DNA of 64,000 nt from Massilia sp. YIM B02769. GTDB lineage: Bacteria; Pseudomonadota; Gammaproteobacteria; Burkholderiales; Burkholderiaceae_D. A program made the translations under genes and the position numbers. This document shows, one piece after another, positions 46,947 through 55,376 of this stretch. The notes below the pieces were generated by a model, which saw only the letters and a program-made list of their open reading frames with translations, did not search any database and was not told where the DNA came from. The first letter of the stretch is position 1; each line of letters opens with the position of its first letter. Where the stretch lies: NCBI RefSeq assembly GCF_030411995.1, contig NZ_JASNRC010000001.1:482908-546907 (forward strand), in the 5' to 3' direction.

Positions 46947-48296
46947 TCAATATCTGTGCGCATACAGGCGCGCACAGTCGCCGTAGTTCAGGAGGCGCAG
47001 CAGGGCCGCCACCATGTGGTTCAGCTCGCGCAGCTCGACCGGATGCCCCGCGCCGGCCAGGCTCCGCAGCCTGACGTGCAGGGCGCCGGCCGCGGTGAAA
47101 CCGATGCGCGCCAGGCGCGAGCAGTCGAGCACGACCGGCGTCGCGAGGACGGGCACGCCGCCGTCCGTAGCGCCGGAAACGTCCCCGTCCGAGGCGGCAT
47201 AGGCATCGATCGCCGCCAGCAAGGCGCCGATATCGCCGTCCACCGCCGGCGGCAAGAGAAAACGCTGTTCGGCTTCCAGCCCCGCGGTATTCGCCGCTGC
47301 CGCGCTGGCCGCGCCGGCCGGGGCAAGCAGCGGCGTTTCGAACGACGGCGGCGACACCTCGAAGGTCACGCAATAATCCATCGCGGTTTCCTCGAAATCC
47401 TTTTCGCGGTCCAGCAGTTGCAGCAGTTCGAGCAGGAGCAGCCAGGGCGCTTCGCCACTGCCGCGTTCGCCGATGGCCAGCATCGGGCGCAGCACCGCCA
47501 GCAAGGCGTCCGCGCCGGCCAGGACCACGGCGCGCTCTTCGCGGCGCAGGGCTTGCAGGCTGGCCAGCAGGGCGCCGCAGCCTTCGGGATTGGCGCTGCG
47601 CACGGCGCCGAAGTCGAGCCGCACCGGCGTGCCCGGCGGCGCCGGCTTGCGCAGCGCCGCCAGGTGCGCGCCCAGGCTGGCGTCGAGCGCGGCCGGCAGG
47701 CGCAAGGCCGGGGCCACGCCCGCGAAAGCCGGTTGCGGCGCGGCGCGCGGCAGACGGTCGGTGTAGGCGGGCGGGGAAGTTTCGAAATGGCTGGCGTAGT
47801 CGATGGCGATGCTGTCGAAGTCCTGCTCGCGGCCCTGGGCCTGGTACAGGTCGAAGAGCATCCACCAGGGCAGGCGTTCGGTGCGGCCGAGCTCGCCCAG
47901 GCAGTCGCGCAGCATGCCCTCGGCCAAATCCGCCTGGCCATTGGCATACAGGATGGCGCTTTCCTCGACCACGGGCGCGTTGGCCGGGGTGACGGCGGTG
48001 TCCGGCTGTTCGGCCAGGGGGCCGAGTTCGGTGTCGGCGCTGGTGGCCAGCGGAGTGGCGGCAGCGGCCGGCGGGCGGTGGCCGCTGCCCCAGCCGGCGT
48101 CGAGGTCGTCGAACAGGTCGGTGGTCATGGCCAGTTCGATGGCGTCGATCTTGGCGGCGGTGGCGCGCGCGATGTCGCGCTGGCGCTCGCGTTCGGCATC
48201 GGTCGACAGGCGCGAGGGTTCGCCCGCGCGCAGGCGCGTGGCCGGCGCCTCGGCTACCCCGTCATTCTTTTTCTTCAGGAAGGAGAATAAGCCCAC
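46947..48296 (-). CDS. protein with duplicated linker-STAS modules
   Basis: The 449-residue protein has a conserved short start (MGLFSFLKKK), a charged and Ala/Pro-rich stretch, then two copies of a linker plus STAS-like domain. The linkers at about 142-180 and 283-321 align (PW..L with REQDF/REKDF, then DY...FE.SPP), and the STAS-like parts run about 196-272 and 344-449 (RLDFGAVRSANPEGCGALLA; VLDCSRLARIGFTAAGALHV). No phosphorylatable Ser/Thr at the STAS helix start is obvious in either copy. It starts a unit upstream of hslVU; function unknown. Confidence 0.8.
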   Translation of the reverse strand: MGLFSFLKKKNDGVAEAPATRLRAGEPSRLSTDAERERQRDIARATAAKIDAIELAMTTDLFDDLDAGWGSGHRPPAAAATPLATSADTELGPLAEQPDTAVTPANAPVVEESAILYANGQADLAEGMLRDCLGELGRTERLPWWMLFDLYQAQGREQDFDSIAIDYASHFETSPPAYTDRLPRAAPQPAFAGVAPALRLPAALDASLGAHLAALRKPAPPGTPVRLDFGAVRSANPEGCGALLASLQALRREERAVVLAGADALLAVLRPMLAIGERGSGEAPWLLLLELLQLLDREKDFEETAMDYCVTFEVSPPSFETPLLAPAGAASAAAANTAGLEAEQRFLLPPAVDGDIGALLAAIDAYAASDGDVSGATDGGVPVLATPVVLDCSRLARIGFTAAGALHVRLRSLAGAGHPVELRELNHMVAALLRLLNYGDCARLYAHRY

Positions 48297-48506
48297 GTCG
48301 TTTCCGTCTATCGTTTGCCCGCTGTTACCTTACGCCTGCGTCGCATGACAGTGCGCTTTGCAAGCGCTCATCCATGACGGTAGCACGGACGCCCACGCGA
48401 CGTCCTGCGCACACGTGCGCAGGCGCAAACCCTGTGCAGGCGAGCGCTAGTGTATCCCATGGGAAAGATTTTGACGGCACGCCTGGTGCTGCCGGACGTG
48501 TAAAAA

Positions 48507-48539
48507 AGAAAAAAGCATGCGGTTGCGCGCATGCTTTTT
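48507..48539 (-). terminator. intrinsic terminator after dksA
   Basis: GCATGCG / CGCATGC with loop GTTGCG is bordered by an A run on one side and TTTTT on the other, so it can act on either strand. It ends 20 bases before the dksA stop on the minus strand and lies in the 262-base gap after the STAS gene. Confidence 0.75.
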
Positions 48540-48558
48540 CGGTGGGGGCGTGATCGGA

Positions 48559-49011
48559 TCAGTCGCCGTACAGTTTTTGCTTCAGTTCACGGCGCTGTTG
48601 GGCTTCGAGCGACAGGGTGGCGGTCGGACGGGCGATCAGGCGCGGAATGCCGATCGGCTCGCCGGTTTCCTCGCACCAGCCGTATTCGCCGGCTTCGATG
48701 GCGGCCAGCGATTGCTGGACCTTTTTCAGCAGCTTGCGTTCGCGGTCGCGGGTGCGCAGTTCCAGCGCGTGCTCTTCCTCGATGGTGGCGCGGTCGGCCG
48801 GGTCCGGGACCAGGACGGTTTCGCGCAGGTGCTCTGTGGTCTCACCGGCGTTTTTCAGCAGCTCTTTCTCGAGCTGTTGCAGGCGGTCCTTGAAGAACGC
48901 GAGCTGGGCCGGGTTCATGTAGTCCTCGTCGCCCATCGCCCGAATTTCCTCTTCCGAAATGAGTCGGTCTTCGGACTGCGCGGCGGTATTCGATTTCGTT
49001 GTTTTAGTCAT
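48559..49011 (-). CDS. dksA: DksA-family RNA polymerase regulator lacking the zinc cysteines
   Basis: The 150-residue protein has the DksA coiled coil with its acidic tip motif (DPADRA, residues 70-75), needed for action in the RNA polymerase secondary channel with ppGpp. The globular part keeps the fold sequence (YGWCEETGEPIGIPRLIARP), but of the four canonical zinc cysteines only Cys113 remains; the others read Thr116, Ser134 and Ala137. This resembles the zinc-independent DksA2 class. The gene is followed by a terminator, and the COG0523 gene lies about 200 bases upstream. Confidence 0.92.
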   Translation of the reverse strand: MTKTTKSNTAAQSEDRLISEEEIRAMGDEDYMNPAQLAFFKDRLQQLEKELLKNAGETTEHLRETVLVPDPADRATIEEEHALELRTRDRERKLLKKVQQSLAAIEAGEYGWCEETGEPIGIPRLIARPTATLSLEAQQRRELKQKLYGD

Positions 49012-49212
49012 GTTGCCTTCGATACGACAGAGGTTTCATTTTATCAGCTGGCTCAGCAACAACGCCGGGTCACGGGGCGTGTACGTCTTCCAGCTGCCAT
49101 GACGGCACAGCAATCTGCCGTCTTCGCCGCCGGACTGGCCGGCGGCGCCTGCTTGGCGGTGCCTGTCATGCCGTGGCAAAAGGCGCGACGGGTACCGCGA
49201 AACCGGGATAGT

Positions 49213-50262
49213 TTATACCAAACACTGTTCCAATCCGCGGATAAATACGTCTTTTGGTAAATTTTTACCAATAAACACCATTTTACTGCCTCGGGCTTCG
49301 TTCTCTTCCCACTTTGCGCCCAGGTCACTGCCCATGATTTGATGCACGCCTTGGAACACGACTTTGCGGTCGGCGCCCTGCATGGAAAGAACGCCCTTGT
49401 AGCGCAGCATGTTCGGGCCGAAAACCTGCACCAGGCTGCCGAGGAACTGGTCCAGGCGTTCCGGATCGAAAGCGCGTTCGCTCTTGAACACGAAAGCGGC
49501 GATGTCGTCGCTGTGGTGCGAATGGTGGTGGTCGTGGCTGCAGGCCTCGCCGTGTGCATGGTCGTGGCCGCAATGCGCGTGGTCGTGGTCATGATCATGA
49601 TCGTCGGCGCGCAGGAAATCGGGATCGAGCTCCAGCTTGTCGTTCAGGTTGAAGCCGCGCAAGTCCATCACTTCGCTCAGCGGCGCGCTGCCGAAGTCGG
49701 AGGTCGAGATCGGCGCGCGCGGGTTGATGCGCGCCAGGCGCGCCTTCAGGGCGTCGATGGCGGCGGCATCCACCAGGTCCAGCTTCGAGAGCAGGATCTT
49801 GTCGGCAAAGCCGACCTGGCGCTGGGCTTCTTCGTGGCGGTCCAGCTGGTCCATCGCATGGCGGGCGTCGACCACGGTCACCACGGCGTCGAGCAGGTAG
49901 TAAGCACCAACTTCCTCGTCGACGAAGAAGGTCTGGGCCACCGGTCCCGGATTGGCCAGGCCCGTGGTTTCGATGACCACGCGGTCGAAAGCGAGTTCGC
50001 CGGCTTCGCGCTTTTGCGCCAGGTTCGTCAATGCGACGATCAGGTCGCCGCGCACGGTGCAGCAGATGCAGCCGTTGTTCATCTCGACGATCTGCTCGCC
50101 GCTGTCCTGGACCAGGATTTCGTTGTCGATGTTTTCCTGGCCAAATTCGTTTTCGATGACGGCGATGCGCAGGCCGTGTTCCTCGCGCAGGATGCGGTTG
50201 AGGAGGGTGGTCTTGCCGGCGCCGAGGAAGCCGGTCAGGATGGTGGCAGGAATCAGTGACAT
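49213..50262 (-). CDS. COG0523 (CobW/ZigA-type) GTPase metallochaperone
   Basis: The 349-residue protein has Walker A GFLGAGKTTLLN, the metal motif CICC (residues 65-68), Walker B, the base motif LSKLDLVD and a CobW C-terminal domain. A long His/Asp-rich loop at about 221-254 alternates HD pairs and ends HHHSHHSDD, suggesting zinc (or another metal) binding. Such proteins pass zinc to client enzymes when the metal is scarce. No Zur box could be confirmed upstream by eye. Confidence 0.92.
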   Translation of the reverse strand: MSLIPATILTGFLGAGKTTLLNRILREEHGLRIAVIENEFGQENIDNEILVQDSGEQIVEMNNGCICCTVRGDLIVALTNLAQKREAGELAFDRVVIETTGLANPGPVAQTFFVDEEVGAYYLLDAVVTVVDARHAMDQLDRHEEAQRQVGFADKILLSKLDLVDAAAIDALKARLARINPRAPISTSDFGSAPLSEVMDLRGFNLNDKLELDPDFLRADDHDHDHDHAHCGHDHAHGEACSHDHHHSHHSDDIAAFVFKSERAFDPERLDQFLGSLVQVFGPNMLRYKGVLSMQGADRKVVFQGVHQIMGSDLGAKWEENEARGSKMVFIGKNLPKDVFIRGLEQCLV

Positions 50263-50376
50263 GGTCTTTACGTTGCGTTGTGCCTGGTATCAGGCGCGGA
50301 GAATCGAAAGATTATGCCGTAATTTGCAATCTGCCACCATCAACCGTGCCAGCCTTTGCGTCAGCTCAGGTAAAGC

Positions 50377-51303
50377 CTACTTCAGCTTCGCCCGCGGATG
50401 CGCCCGGTCATAGACAGCGGCCAGGTGCTGGAAGTCGAGCGCCGTGTAGACCTGGGTAGACGTGATGCTGGCGTGGCCCAGGAGTTCCTGCACGGCGCGC
50501 AGGTCGCCCGAGGATTGCAGCAGGTGCGAGGCAAACGAGTGGCGCAGCACGTGCGGGTGCACGTGCACCGGGGTGCCGGCCTTCAGGGCATGCTGTTTCA
50601 GGCGGTGCTGGACCACGCGCGGCGTGACGCGGGTGCCGCGGCTGGACAGGAACAGGGCGGCGCTGCCGTCGCTGGCCGGCGGACGCACCGCCAGCCAGGC
50701 CGCCAGCGCCTCGCGCGCCGGGGCGCCGACCGGCACCCGGCGCATCTTGCCGCCCTTGCCGGTGACCACGACGTCGCCGGCGGCGGCATCGAACCAGCCG
50801 AGCGAGGCGCCATGCGCGTGGTCGGTATAGGCCAGGTCGAGCCCGGCCAGTTCCGACACCCGCAGGCCGCTCGAATACAGCAGTTCGAACATGGCGCGGT
50901 TGCACAATTCCTCGGGCTCGGGATGGCCGTGGCGGTTCGCTTCCAATAACTGCACGGCGTCGTCGACGGCCAGCGCCTTCGGCAGCGACTTGGCGCGGCG
51001 CGGGGCGCGCACGCCGTCGACCGGGTTGGCCGGCAGGGCGGTGTGCAGCGACAGCCACGCATAGAAGCCGCGCCAGCCGGACAGCTTGCGGGCGATCGAA
51101 CGCGGATTCTGGCCGGCGCCATGCAGGCGCGCGGCAAAGCGGCGCATGTCGGCGTGGTTCAGCCTGGTCCAGTCCGTGTGGCCGGCCAGTTGCGCCAGCT
51201 CGGCCAGGTCGCGCCGGTAGGCGCCGATCGTGTGCGGGGACAATTGGCGCTGGGTGAGCAGTTCACCCAGGTAGCGCTGCGCCCAGTCTGCGCCGCCCTC
51301 CAT
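50377..51303 (-). CDS. xerC: tyrosine recombinase XerC
   Basis: XerC (308 residues) resolves chromosome dimers at dif with XerD. The N-terminal SAM-like domain (LTQRQLSPHTIGAYRRDLAE) and the catalytic residues are present: Arg in SSGLRVSELAGL, Lys in GKGGKMRRVP, His-x-x-Arg in HPHVLRHSFASHLL, His in LGHASITSTQ and the Tyr nucleophile in VYTALDF. It follows the DUF484 gene after two bases. Confidence 0.94.
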   Translation of the reverse strand: MEGGADWAQRYLGELLTQRQLSPHTIGAYRRDLAELAQLAGHTDWTRLNHADMRRFAARLHGAGQNPRSIARKLSGWRGFYAWLSLHTALPANPVDGVRAPRRAKSLPKALAVDDAVQLLEANRHGHPEPEELCNRAMFELLYSSGLRVSELAGLDLAYTDHAHGASLGWFDAAAGDVVVTGKGGKMRRVPVGAPAREALAAWLAVRPPASDGSAALFLSSRGTRVTPRVVQHRLKQHALKAGTPVHVHPHVLRHSFASHLLQSSGDLRAVQELLGHASITSTQVYTALDFQHLAAVYDRAHPRAKLK

Positions 51304-51305
51304 GC

Positions 51306-51968
51306 TCAGGCGCGCAGCTGGGCCAGCGCGGTGCTGGCGCTCTGGCCCAGCTGGACCAGGAAATCGGTGGCCATGACTGGGCTGAAGCGTTCGGTATCCG
51401 GCGAACCCAGTACCAGCAGGCCGAAGGTCTTGCCGTCGGCCACCAGCGGCAGCAGTACGGTCGAGCGTACCGCTGCCGGATCGTCGAGCCAACGCACCGC
51501 CTCGAAATCCTTGTTCGGGCCGCAATAGGGCACGCGCAGGCTGGCCGCGAACAGGCGCGCATCCTCGGTCACGCCGGCTGCGAATGGAGCGTCGGCATGT
51601 TCTGCTGCCACATTCCACAAGCGCAAGGTGGCTTGCGGCACGCCGAAGTGAGCGACCAGGCCGTCGACCAGGTCGCGTGCCATGGCCGCGCCGCCTTGCG
51701 AGCGCAGCAGGGCCAGATGCCAGGCGTGGAAATTGTTCAGGATCGTGGTGTTGTCGGTGGCGGTACGCACCAGTTCCGCCATGCGCAGCTCGAGCGCGTT
51801 GTATTTCGCGCGCATCACTTCCATCTGGCGTTCCTGCAAGGACACCGTCTTGCCGGTCAGCGGGCTGGACAGCCTGACGTCGCCCAGCAGGCCGGCATGT
51901 TCTTCGAAAAAGCGTGGATGGTCGGCCAGGTATTGGGCGACGGCGGCGGAGTCCAGGGTGGCGGTCAT
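51306..51968 (-). CDS. DUF484 (GAF-like) protein
   Basis: The 220-residue protein matches DUF484 (VAQYLADHPRFFEEHAGLLG, SLQERQMEVMRAKYNALELR), a coiled coil followed by a GAF-like domain (STVLLPLVADGKTFGLLVLG). It usually lies between dapF and xerC; here xerC follows but dapF is about 3.4 kb away. Function is unknown. Confidence 0.9.
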   Translation of the reverse strand: MTATLDSAAVAQYLADHPRFFEEHAGLLGDVRLSSPLTGKTVSLQERQMEVMRAKYNALELRMAELVRTATDNTTILNNFHAWHLALLRSQGGAAMARDLVDGLVAHFGVPQATLRLWNVAAEHADAPFAAGVTEDARLFAASLRVPYCGPNKDFEAVRWLDDPAAVRSTVLLPLVADGKTFGLLVLGSPDTERFSPVMATDFLVQLGQSASTALAQLRA

Positions 51969-52073
51969 CTTAGGTCTTGCAGTAATAGTGTGTGCGCAAT
52001 TCTACCCGAGCGGGACAGGGCGGCGGGCAGAAAAAGGGCGCCTGCGCAACGCCGTTCCCGGCACGGTGGAATG

Positions 52074-52107
52074 AAAAAAGGCGGACACCGTTGCCGATGT
52101 CCGCCTT
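52074..52107 (-). terminator. intrinsic terminator of the porin gene
   Basis: AAGGCGGACA pairs with TGTCCGCCTT around a ten-base loop, and on the minus strand the stem is followed by six T. It begins 37 bases after the porin stop. Confidence 0.85.
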
Positions 52108-52143
52108 CCTTATCCAGTCTGTCGGGCCGGAGCCCAGGTCAGC

Positions 52144-53205
52144 TTAGAACGAGTGGTTGATGCCCAGGTCGTAGTAGTTGACCGAACGATCCACGCCGAA
52201 CTGGGCCTGAGGGCCAGTCTTGCGCGACGCGTCGATGTACAGGTAGGTACGCTTCGACAGGCTGTACTCGTAGCCCAGCGACATCTGCTTGGTCTTGATG
52301 TAGTTGTCTGGATCTTTCTGGCCGTAACCGACCAGGATCTTGCCTGGACCCATGGTGTAGTTGGCGCCCAGGACCCATGCGTTGGTCTCAGGACCGACGC
52401 GGACACCGTTCGCCAGCACTGGCAGCGCGGTGAAGGCGTTGCCCTGGTCCTGGTGGGTGTACAGGGCCATCAGTTTCAGTTGCGGGGTTGCCATGAACGA
52501 ACCGGCAGCCGACCAGACCTTGGTTTCGACGGCGTTACGCTCGTAGCCCAGCATCAGGGCTGCAGGACCGTTGTTGTAGGTGGTCGAGATCGAGAACGGA
52601 TTGGCCGATGCTTCGGCGCCGACCGGGTACTGGGTGCCGACTGCACGGCCGTTGGCGCCTGCGCCTTCCTTGGTGGCGATCGCGGCGTTCACCTGGAAGC
52701 CGCTGACGACTGGCGAGTTGTACCAGAAGGCGTTCGACCAGCGGTTGTTCGACGAGTTGGCTGGTTCCAGCGGTGCCGAGTTGTAGCCTGCGACTGCCAG
52801 GTCGGTGTAGAAGCCGCCCTGGTTCGGCAGTGCGTGCCATGGCTCGAAGGCGCCGATGGTTTCCTGGTACGGGGTCAGGCCACGACCGATGCGGACCATA
52901 CCGAAGTCGCCCTGCAGGCCGACGCGGCTCTGGCCCTGGAACAGCGGACGCGAACCGTTTTCGACGGTGCCGGTGTCCGACTCGTAGCGGATTTCCAGTT
53001 GGAACAGGGCTTTCAGGCCGTTGCCCAGGTCTTCAGTACCCTTGAAACCCAGGGTGTTGGCTGCGCGCTTGCCGATCGACAGGGTGTTGCCGCTGCTTTT
53101 CTGGACGCCAGCATCGACGGTACCGTAGATCTGGACGGAGGTTTGTGCATGGGCAACGCCGGCGAAAGCGCCAACAAGAGCGACTGCCATCAGTGACTTT
53201 TTCAT
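52144..53205 (-). CDS. outer-membrane porin, general diffusion type
   Basis: The 353-residue protein belongs to the neisserial/burkholderial porin family (Porin_4). It has a signal peptide (MAVALVGAFAGVAHA|QTS), the start SVQIYGTVDAGV, the motif GSRPLFQGQSRVGLQGDFG, and ends with a C-terminal phenylalanine (DLGINHSF) as required for outer-membrane insertion. Codon use looks strongly biased, as in abundant proteins. A GAAGGA site precedes the ATG, and a long AT-rich leader and a terminator frame the gene as a single unit. Confidence 0.95.
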   Translation of the reverse strand: MKKSLMAVALVGAFAGVAHAQTSVQIYGTVDAGVQKSSGNTLSIGKRAANTLGFKGTEDLGNGLKALFQLEIRYESDTGTVENGSRPLFQGQSRVGLQGDFGMVRIGRGLTPYQETIGAFEPWHALPNQGGFYTDLAVAGYNSAPLEPANSSNNRWSNAFWYNSPVVSGFQVNAAIATKEGAGANGRAVGTQYPVGAEASANPFSISTTYNNGPAALMLGYERNAVETKVWSAAGSFMATPQLKLMALYTHQDQGNAFTALPVLANGVRVGPETNAWVLGANYTMGPGKILVGYGQKDPDNYIKTKQMSLGYEYSLSKRTYLYIDASRKTGPQAQFGVDRSVNYYDLGINHSF

Positions 53206-53670
53206 TTATTCGTATCCTTCTTATAAGTGAATCGGGATCCAGAGAGCATTGAGACTTTATTGGTTTGCTGAATACTCGGACGAGTGAACAGTAATTGCTT
53301 AATGCGTCAAGATTGCCGGATTGGTTAATTATGCGTGCTGGACTTGGTGGAAAGCCAATTTAACCAATCGTGCTGTTGTATTTTCGAAACGCTGAGCTCG
53401 CCTTTTCGCACCATCGAAGTGCTTGCCGCACTGCAATGTGGCTGAGTTCCGCTTCGTTTCGGTGCCCTTGTTCGATATCAATCATTGGGCGGTTCGGGTC
53501 ATGACGGGCCCGGTGCTGGCTTAGACTTTTCCCAAACCCGTGCAGTGTGGGCGTGATTTTTCCGGTTCTTGTATATTGGCAACTTTGGCCGCGGCAGGCG
53601 CCGCCGGTCGCCGCCTTGCCGGTCCTGATCGCGCTCCTGCTGCCCCATCCCATTCATAAAGACCCGAACG
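53206..53670 (-). promoter_or_regulatory. intergenic region between porin and Sel1 gene
   Basis: These 465 bases separate two divergent genes. The half next to the porin is unusually AT-rich for this genome and should hold its promoter and leader; TTGACG on the minus strand (53310-53305) is a possible -35, but no matching -10 at the right spacing is seen. I find no gene, repeat or RNA here. Confidence 0.35.
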
Positions 53671-55305
53671 ATGGCTAATCGTGAAGAACTGGCGATCATC
53701 CGCGGCGCCCGTGCCGGCCGCGCCGATGCCCAGCTCGCGCTCGGCAAGCGCTACCTGTTCGGCAGCGCCGGCCTGCCGCAGAGCCTGCCAACCGCGCTGC
53801 ACTGGCTCGACCGCGCCGCGCGCCAGGGTTGCGCCGAATCGTGCGAACTGATCGGCAATCACGTGCCGATCGAGCTGGCGCGCCAGCATCCGACGCCGCT
53901 GGCGCCCTGGTACGAGCAGGCCTACGACGCCGGCAATACCCGCGCCGGCCTGGTGCTGGCCCAGCTGTTGCTTGAAAAGCCAGGCGTGGCCGCCGTGCCG
54001 GCGCGCCGGGCAAAAGCCTTGCGCGCCCTGGAGGACGCGGCCCGCGCCGGTTTCGCCGAGGCCCAGTGGCTGCTGGCGCGCCAGCCCGAAGCCGTCGCGA
54101 CGGTCGCCGGTGCCAACGGCGCCGGCGCCCTGCGCAGCCCGGCACGCGCGCCGCATGCGCCGGCCGCCAACGCGCCTGCCTCCGCAGGCGGATCGGCCGG
54201 CAACTGCCAACCCTGGCTGCGCCGGGCCGCCGACAGCGGCCTGGCCGAAGCGCAGTTCGCCTTGCTCGAGCAAAGCTGGAAAGGCGAACGCTGGAGCGAT
54301 TACTTCGAGCGGGCGCTGCCGCTGGCGCGTGCCCTGGCCAAGGGCGGCAGGGAACAGGCCCAGCGCCTGACGCCGGGCGAAGTCGGCCTGCTGTCCCGGG
54401 TCGCACGGCTGGTCGAACAGGGCGAGGGCGCGGGTGTGGACGAGACCGAGCTGCACACTTTCTGGGAACTTGCCGCGGCCGAGAACGACCGCCATGCCCA
54501 GCTGGCCATGGGCCTGTGGTATGCACGCATGCAGGTCGACGGCACCCGGGTCGCGGGCGGCGCCGGCGCGGCGAATTTCAAGAAGGCGATCCGCTGGCTG
54601 CTGCTGGCCGGCGAACAGGGGCTGGCGGCGGCCTGGTACGCGCTGTCGCGTATCTATATCAAGCCTGAATTTTCCCAGCGCAATGTGGCCGACGCCCAGC
54701 GCTATCTGGAACGGGCTGCCGAAATGGGTTACCGGGTCGCCCAGCTCGAGTGCGGCAACAATGCCTGGCGCGCGCGCCGCGAAAACGAAAACAACGATGT
54801 GCGCGCCGTCTACTGGCTGCAGCAGGCCGCCGCCGGCGGCTGCCCCGACGCTGCCGGCGCGCTGCACAAGATCGCCCCGCGCCTGTTCGATCCCGTGCAT
54901 ACCGAAACCGGGGCCCTGCTGGGCTGCGCGATCGATCTCTCGAACCACCCGCTGCTGGCCGCGCGGCTGGAACTGGCGGCGCTGTTCAACCTCAGCCGCG
55001 CCGAAGCGCTGCTGGTCGACCTGCATGCGGCCGACCAGGGCCACTGCCTGGTGATCGACATCCGCGCCAGCTATGGGCGCAGCAAGCGGCGCCTGGTCAT
55101 GATCGACACCGCGCACGAGCGCCAGGCGCTGGACCGCATCGTGGCCTTGTTCGAGAACATCGATTGCGGTCCTGGCGGGCCGGAAGGCAATTACCGCCAG
55201 CGCCTGTACCGGCTGCGCACCGTCGTCACCGAAGCCGGACCCGGGCTCAAGCCAAGCGGGCCAGGCACGCGGCGCGCGAATGCGTCCTACGGCATGGCGG
55301 CCTGA
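53671..55305 (+). CDS. Sel1-repeat (TPR-like) protein
   Basis: The 544-residue protein is built from Sel1-type helical repeats in its first 380 residues (GRADAQLALGKRYLFGSAGL, GNTRAGLVLAQLLLEKPG, GLAAAWYALSRIYIKPEFSQ, EMGYRVAQLECG). An Ala/Pro-rich break lies near residues 153-180. The last about 130 residues (LELAALFNLSRAEALLVDLH, DIRASYGRSKRRLVMID) form a different domain that I do not recognise. No signal peptide is seen, so it is probably cytosolic. It stands alone between porin and dapF. Confidence 0.85.
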   Translation: MANREELAIIRGARAGRADAQLALGKRYLFGSAGLPQSLPTALHWLDRAARQGCAESCELIGNHVPIELARQHPTPLAPWYEQAYDAGNTRAGLVLAQLLLEKPGVAAVPARRAKALRALEDAARAGFAEAQWLLARQPEAVATVAGANGAGALRSPARAPHAPAANAPASAGGSAGNCQPWLRRAADSGLAEAQFALLEQSWKGERWSDYFERALPLARALAKGGREQAQRLTPGEVGLLSRVARLVEQGEGAGVDETELHTFWELAAAENDRHAQLAMGLWYARMQVDGTRVAGGAGAANFKKAIRWLLLAGEQGLAAAWYALSRIYIKPEFSQRNVADAQRYLERAAEMGYRVAQLECGNNAWRARRENENNDVRAVYWLQQAAAGGCPDAAGALHKIAPRLFDPVHTETGALLGCAIDLSNHPLLAARLELAALFNLSRAEALLVDLHAADQGHCLVIDIRASYGRSKRRLVMIDTAHERQALDRIVALFENIDCGPGGPEGNYRQRLYRLRTVVTEAGPGLKPSGPGTRRANASYGMAA

Positions 55306-55322
55306 CAACTCAGGCGCGCATG

Positions 55323-55376
55323 CCTCGGATGGCGCTCAGATGGACTTAGATGGCGCTCAGATAACGCTCAGATGGC
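55323..55376 (-). repeat. tandem array of stop-codon units at the end of dapF
   Basis: On the minus strand five units of 10-11 bases follow one another: GCCATCTGAGC, GTTATCTGAGC, GCCATCTAAGT, CCATCTGAGC and GCCATCCGAGG. The first contains the dapF stop codon TGA, and later copies carry TGA, TAA, TGA and the decayed CGA. See the matching array after metF. Confidence 0.8.

Noticed and set aside
50300-50330. Possible Zur site ATTA-N5-TAAT before the COG0523 gene
   Set aside because: Half-sites are only four bases and the rest does not fit the Zur consensus. A motif search over the genome would be needed.
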